Source of the DNA: Streptomyces candidus
Lineage (GTDB): Bacteria > Actinomycetota > Actinomycetes > Streptomycetales > Streptomycetaceae
NCBI RefSeq assembly: GCF_014207445.1
Contig: NZ_JACHEM010000005.1
Coordinates: 186,001 to 250,000, forward strand
DNA: 64,000 nt
Reading direction: 5' to 3'
The number at the start of each line of letters is the position of its first letter. Position 1 is the first letter of the stretch. Below the pieces are notes generated by a model. That model saw only the letters and a program-made list of their open reading frames with translations, made no database searches and had not been told where the DNA came from. Below, in pieces: positions 61,295 to 64,000 of this stretch. Both the position numbers and the translations under genes were made by a program.

Positions 61295-62385
61295 CGGCGC
61301 AGGACATGCGAACGGAGGCGACGGCGGGCGACGGTCGACCGGCGCATGACGCGCAACTGGTGCGGGACGTGGAAAGCATCGGCGCGGCCGCAGTTGCCTG
61401 GCTGTCCGCCCACCGCAGCGAGTTCGCACTCGACGACGAGGCGCTGGACGAGCACGGCAGCGTGAACCGTACGTGGAAACCCCTTGGCGAACTCGCGCAG
61501 GTGTGCGTCAGTGTCCGCCGGTACACCGAGCCCACGGACCCGCTCCACAGAACCGCCGGTGAACTTCTGGACTTCACCTGGCAGCAGACCGGACACGGCG
61601 CACTTTTTCTGGAGTTGCAGCGTCTCGAACCGTTTGCGACGTACCCCCTGGAGATCTACGCGGCGTTCGCGTCGGCGGGGCTGCGCCACGCCGGCTACGA
61701 GCGCGCCCTCGCGGCGACGGCCCGTACCCGCAGCTGGCAGATGACCGAGCAGCAGCCCAACCGCCGCCTCGGCATCCTCAACTCCGAACGACGCAGCGGC
61801 ATTCCACAGCACGACGAGACGGAACGGGCGCTGCGGCGCACCTGGCTGGGTGCGCTGCCGGAACCGTGGACGTTCGAACGGGACGCCGGCTACACGCTCA
61901 CCCATGTGATCTTCCACCTCAGCGACTGGGGTCTCGCTCCGCAGGGTGTCCCGCAGGACGTCGTGGAGTATCTGCGGCAGTGGCTGCCGCCGTGGCTGGA
62001 CACCTGTCTGGAGCACGAACGATGGGATCTCGGCTGCGAGTTGCTGGCTGTGGCGGGCATTCTGCCCGGCCCTCCGGACGGCGTGCTGCTACGGGAATCC
62101 TGGGCGGAGATCAATCGGGCGCAGGACGCCTCCGGGGCCCTCCCGGAGGTCGGCACGGGGCGTGAGGGGCACCCGCTCGCAGACGACTTCTTCGCCTGCT
62201 ACCACTCGACCCTGATGGCTGCCTATGCCGCCGTACTCACCGCCCACCAGCTTGGCCGGAGCGCCGGTCACGGTGCGCAGACGGGGGACCGGCGCGCATT
62301 CGCACATACTGCGCCTCGCGTGGCGCCGAACGCGGCCCCTCAAGCGGTGCGGCCGGGACACAGCGGGAAAGGAGCGTCGAGATGA
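61291..62385 (+). CDS. All-alpha protein with FHLSDWG motif (DUF6895-like), paralogue 1
   Basis: Protein of 364 residues, homologous over its length to the following gene. Shared blocks are the N-terminal AVAWLSAHRSEFALDDEALD, WLGALPEPWTFERDAGYTLT, HVIFHLSDWGLAPQGVPQDV, WLPPWLDTCLEHERWDLGCE and a C-terminal AYHSTL-like stretch. The repeated helices with W/L-rich ends and GALPEV/QDASG turns suggest an alpha/alpha barrel like terpenoid cyclases or lanthionine cyclases; conserved His and Asp in HVIFHLSDW are candidates for a metal or active site. The family name DUF6895 is from memory. The last 50 residues are low complexity. Confidence 0.72.
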   Translation: MTAQDMRTEATAGDGRPAHDAQLVRDVESIGAAAVAWLSAHRSEFALDDEALDEHGSVNRTWKPLGELAQVCVSVRRYTEPTDPLHRTAGELLDFTWQQTGHGALFLELQRLEPFATYPLEIYAAFASAGLRHAGYERALAATARTRSWQMTEQQPNRRLGILNSERRSGIPQHDETERALRRTWLGALPEPWTFERDAGYTLTHVIFHLSDWGLAPQGVPQDVVEYLRQWLPPWLDTCLEHERWDLGCELLAVAGILPGPPDGVLLRESWAEINRAQDASGALPEVGTGREGHPLADDFFACYHSTLMAAYAAVLTAHQLGRSAGHGAQTGDRRAFAHTAPRVAPNAAPQAVRPGHSGKGASR

Positions 62386-63302
62386 CCAGCACCCGCCTCA
62401 TCCACACCGTGGGGACCGGCGCCCTGGAATGGCTGCACGCCCACCGGGACGGGTTCCGTCTGGAGCAGGACGTGGACCCGGAAGTAGGCTTCCTGGAACG
62501 GTTCAAGCCGGTCGGTGAGCTGGCCGTCATCTGCAAGGTGCTGTTCCGCGAAGGGGTCGCCGGCTCACGACAGGCACAACTGGCACGGCAGCTGCTCGAC
62601 CACGCCTGGGGCCACGTCCTGGACGGTGGCCGGGTGCTGGTCCGGGGCCAGCGCATCGAGCCGCTCTCGCCCGTCCCCTTCGAGGTCTATCTGCCGTTCA
62701 AGGAGCTGGGCTTCAGCAACCCGGAGATCGAGCGGGCCTTCCGGCGCGTCCAGCGCCTGGAGAGCTTCGCCGCCCTGGAGATGCCATCGGTGCGCCGACT
62801 GGGACTGTCCGCGGTCCAGCGCCGCTACGGGCTGCCGCCCCGGCCGCCGGAGTCCGAGGTCGTCGCCGGCACCTGGCTCGGCCGAACCCCGGAACCATGG
62901 ACCGTGGAAGGGCACATCGCCTACGACATCACGCACACCGTCTTCCACCTCACCGACTGGGGGGAGAACCCCGACGGCCTGCCGGCCCCTCTCGCGGACT
63001 ACCTCGCCGTCTGGCTTCCCGTCTGGCTGGACGACTGGCTCGACCTGCAACGCTGGGACCTGCTCGGCGAACTGCTCGTCGTCGACGCCTGTCTGCCGCG
63101 CCCCACCCTGGACGAGCGCGCCTGGGAGGGTTTCGCCGCCGCGCAACAGCCGGACGGCGCCATGCCCGCCGTGCGTACGATGCCCCAGGGCGACCCCGAC
63201 GAGGTGTTCGACGTCGTCTACCACCCGACGCTCGTCGCCGCCTTCGCCTCCGTACTGGCCACCTCCCGCGCCCTCACGCAGCTGGCGCACGCACCGGCAT
63301 GA
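62382..63302 (+). CDS. All-alpha protein with FHLTDWG motif (DUF6895-like), paralogue 2
   Basis: Protein of 306 residues, close to the size of the conserved core of its upstream paralogue. Matching blocks: ALEWLHAHRDGFRLEQDVDP, GTWLGRTPEPWTVEGHIAYD, THTVFHLTDWGENPDGLPAP, WLDDWLDLQRWDLLGELLVV and AAQQPDGAMPAVRT. The His-x3-His-x2-Asp pattern in HTVFHLTDW is kept in both copies. ATG overlaps the previous stop (ATGA). The pair may form a heterodimer; function unknown. Confidence 0.75.
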   Translation: MTSTRLIHTVGTGALEWLHAHRDGFRLEQDVDPEVGFLERFKPVGELAVICKVLFREGVAGSRQAQLARQLLDHAWGHVLDGGRVLVRGQRIEPLSPVPFEVYLPFKELGFSNPEIERAFRRVQRLESFAALEMPSVRRLGLSAVQRRYGLPPRPPESEVVAGTWLGRTPEPWTVEGHIAYDITHTVFHLTDWGENPDGLPAPLADYLAVWLPVWLDDWLDLQRWDLLGELLVVDACLPRPTLDERAWEGFAAAQQPDGAMPAVRTMPQGDPDEVFDVVYHPTLVAAFASVLATSRALTQLAHAPA

Positions 63303-64000
63303 CGACTCCACGCCCCGAAGCCTGGCCGGCCGGTGCGCCCGGCGTCCCCGTCGGACTCCCGACCGGTCGCCCGTCACCGACGGAGCCCCCGGACGGCGAG
63401 GCGCTGTACGAGCGGCTCGACGAGGCCATCAGCGCCACCGACGCACCGGACGCCGTCTTCGCGCTCTCCCGGGGTGGCCACCGCACAGTGCGCTGCGGCG
63501 GCACCGCGCCGCCCCCGGCCGTTCCCCGCGATCGGCTGCGCTACGAGATCGGCTCCGCCTCCAAGACGTTCACCGGTCTGCTCATGGCCCAACTGACGCA
63601 CACCGGCGTCCTGTCAGGGGGCGAGTCCGCCGTTGCCTGCCTGGACCCGGCCCGGCGAACCGGCCAGGACCCCGTCACCCTCGCGCACCTGATCACCCAC
63701 ACGTCCGGGCTGCCCGCGCTGCCCGCCGACTTCTACCGCCGGGCGCTGCCCACCTGGCGCACCAACCCCTACGCGGCGTATCCCGACCGGCGGGTGGTGG
63801 ACGCCTTTCTGCGCCGTCGGCCGCCCCGGCGGCCCGGCACCCGGTGGCACTACTCCAACTTCGGTGTCGCTGTGCTCGGACACGCCCTGGCCGCCGCCAC
63901 CGCGACGCCCTGGGACGACCTGCTCACCGGGCAGGTGCTGGAGCCGCTCCAACTGCACGGCACCGCCCTCGAACCGGCCGGGCCGGACACCGACGCCACC
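63299..64000 (+). CDS. Serine hydrolase, class C beta-lactamase/PBP fold (3' end outside window)
   Basis: At least 234 residues of a beta-lactamase-fold hydrolase with no signal peptide. The SxxK nucleophile motif is in YEIGSASKTFTGLLMAQLTH, the ITHTSGLPALP block is typical, and the YxN motif is WHYSNFGVAVLGHALAAATA. ATG overlaps the stop of paralogue 2, so it belongs to the operon. Cytoplasmic members act as esterases, amidases or peptidases; here it could cut a leader peptide or hydrolyse an ester. A Pro-rich stretch of about 30 residues precedes the fold. Confidence 0.85.
   Translation, partial: MTTPRPEAWPAGAPGVPVGLPTGRPSPTEPPDGEALYERLDEAISATDAPDAVFALSRGGHRTVRCGGTAPPPAVPRDRLRYEIGSASKTFTGLLMAQLTHTGVLSGGESAVACLDPARRTGQDPVTLAHLITHTSGLPALPADFYRRALPTWRTNPYAAYPDRRVVDAFLRRRPPRRPGTRWHYSNFGVAVLGHALAAATATPWDDLLTGQVLEPLQLHGTALEPAGPDTDAT

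Noticed and set aside
1..64000. tRNA, rRNA, riboswitch or phage genes
   Set aside because: I looked for tRNA T-loop sequences, 16S/23S blocks, known riboswitch cores and phage structural genes and saw none; a covariance-model scan was not possible.

Overview
The window is chromosomal DNA of a Streptomyces or a very close relative. It has very high G+C with G/C at almost every third codon position, frequent GTG and TTG starts after purine-rich ribosome sites, and long runs of genes joined by 4-base ATGA/GTGA overlaps. Tat and lipoprotein signals are common, and I saw only one leucine TTA codon in a coding frame (1154-1156). I saw no rRNA, tRNA, CRISPR array, transposase or phage gene. Five or six truncated genes between 40.8 and 47.8 kb suggest a deletion-prone part of the chromosome.

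Layout. 0-3.4 kb: end of a maltose/alpha-glucoside importer operon (two permeases and a GH13 glucosidase). 3.6-8.6 kb: secreted phospholipase D-like protein, GAF-ANTAR regulator, small membrane protein, acetyltransferase and short-chain dehydrogenase. 9.0-25.5 kb: sugar-oxidation block with two coupled secreted proteins (PQQ sugar dehydrogenase; ThuA plus DUF1080), a ROK regulator, a ribose/inositol-type ABC importer, a Gfo/Idh/MocA oxidoreductase, a TIM-barrel isomerase and a 1242-residue secreted protein that fuses the catalytic parts of the two earlier secreted proteins. A shared dyad (CTTTGTC-N9-GAGAAAG type) lies upstream of both dehydrogenase genes and the ROK gene, so they look like one regulon.

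25.6-34.8 kb: an eight-gene, mostly overlapping unit bounded by two very strong hairpins. It encodes inositol-3-phosphate synthase, an EboC-like UbiA prenyltransferase, a TIM-barrel isomerase, EboA, an EboB-like TatD hydrolase, EboE, an EboF-like phosphodiesterase and a Tat-exported isomerase. It is an ebo (metabolite-traffic) cluster in which the usual dehydroquinate-synthase-like EboD is absent and an inositol phosphate synthase takes its place. Several of its genes carry in-frame tandem repeats.

34.9-40.7 kb: arsenic resistance island (arsC, two arsR, Acr3-type arsB, two flavoproteins, an ArsN-like acetyltransferase). 40.8-47.8 kb: PadR-controlled DrrAB-type exporter amid gene remnants (aldo/keto reductase, FtsX tail, histidine kinase, DUF421, CBM20). 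47.8-55.5 kb: RpiR regulator, two secreted cyanophycinase-like S51 proteins, an M20 peptidase and a polar amino acid ABC importer around a GlnR-like box, plausibly a nitrogen-scavenging locus. 55.7-59.4 kb: membrane Ser/Thr kinase, secreted DUF11 protein and ATP-grasp protein. 60.1-64.0 kb: a tandem operator, a 60-residue peptide gene and a coupled operon of one unknown protein, two paralogous all-alpha proteins and a serine hydrolase cut by the window edge. This last operon is the least understood part and could make a modified peptide or another small molecule.
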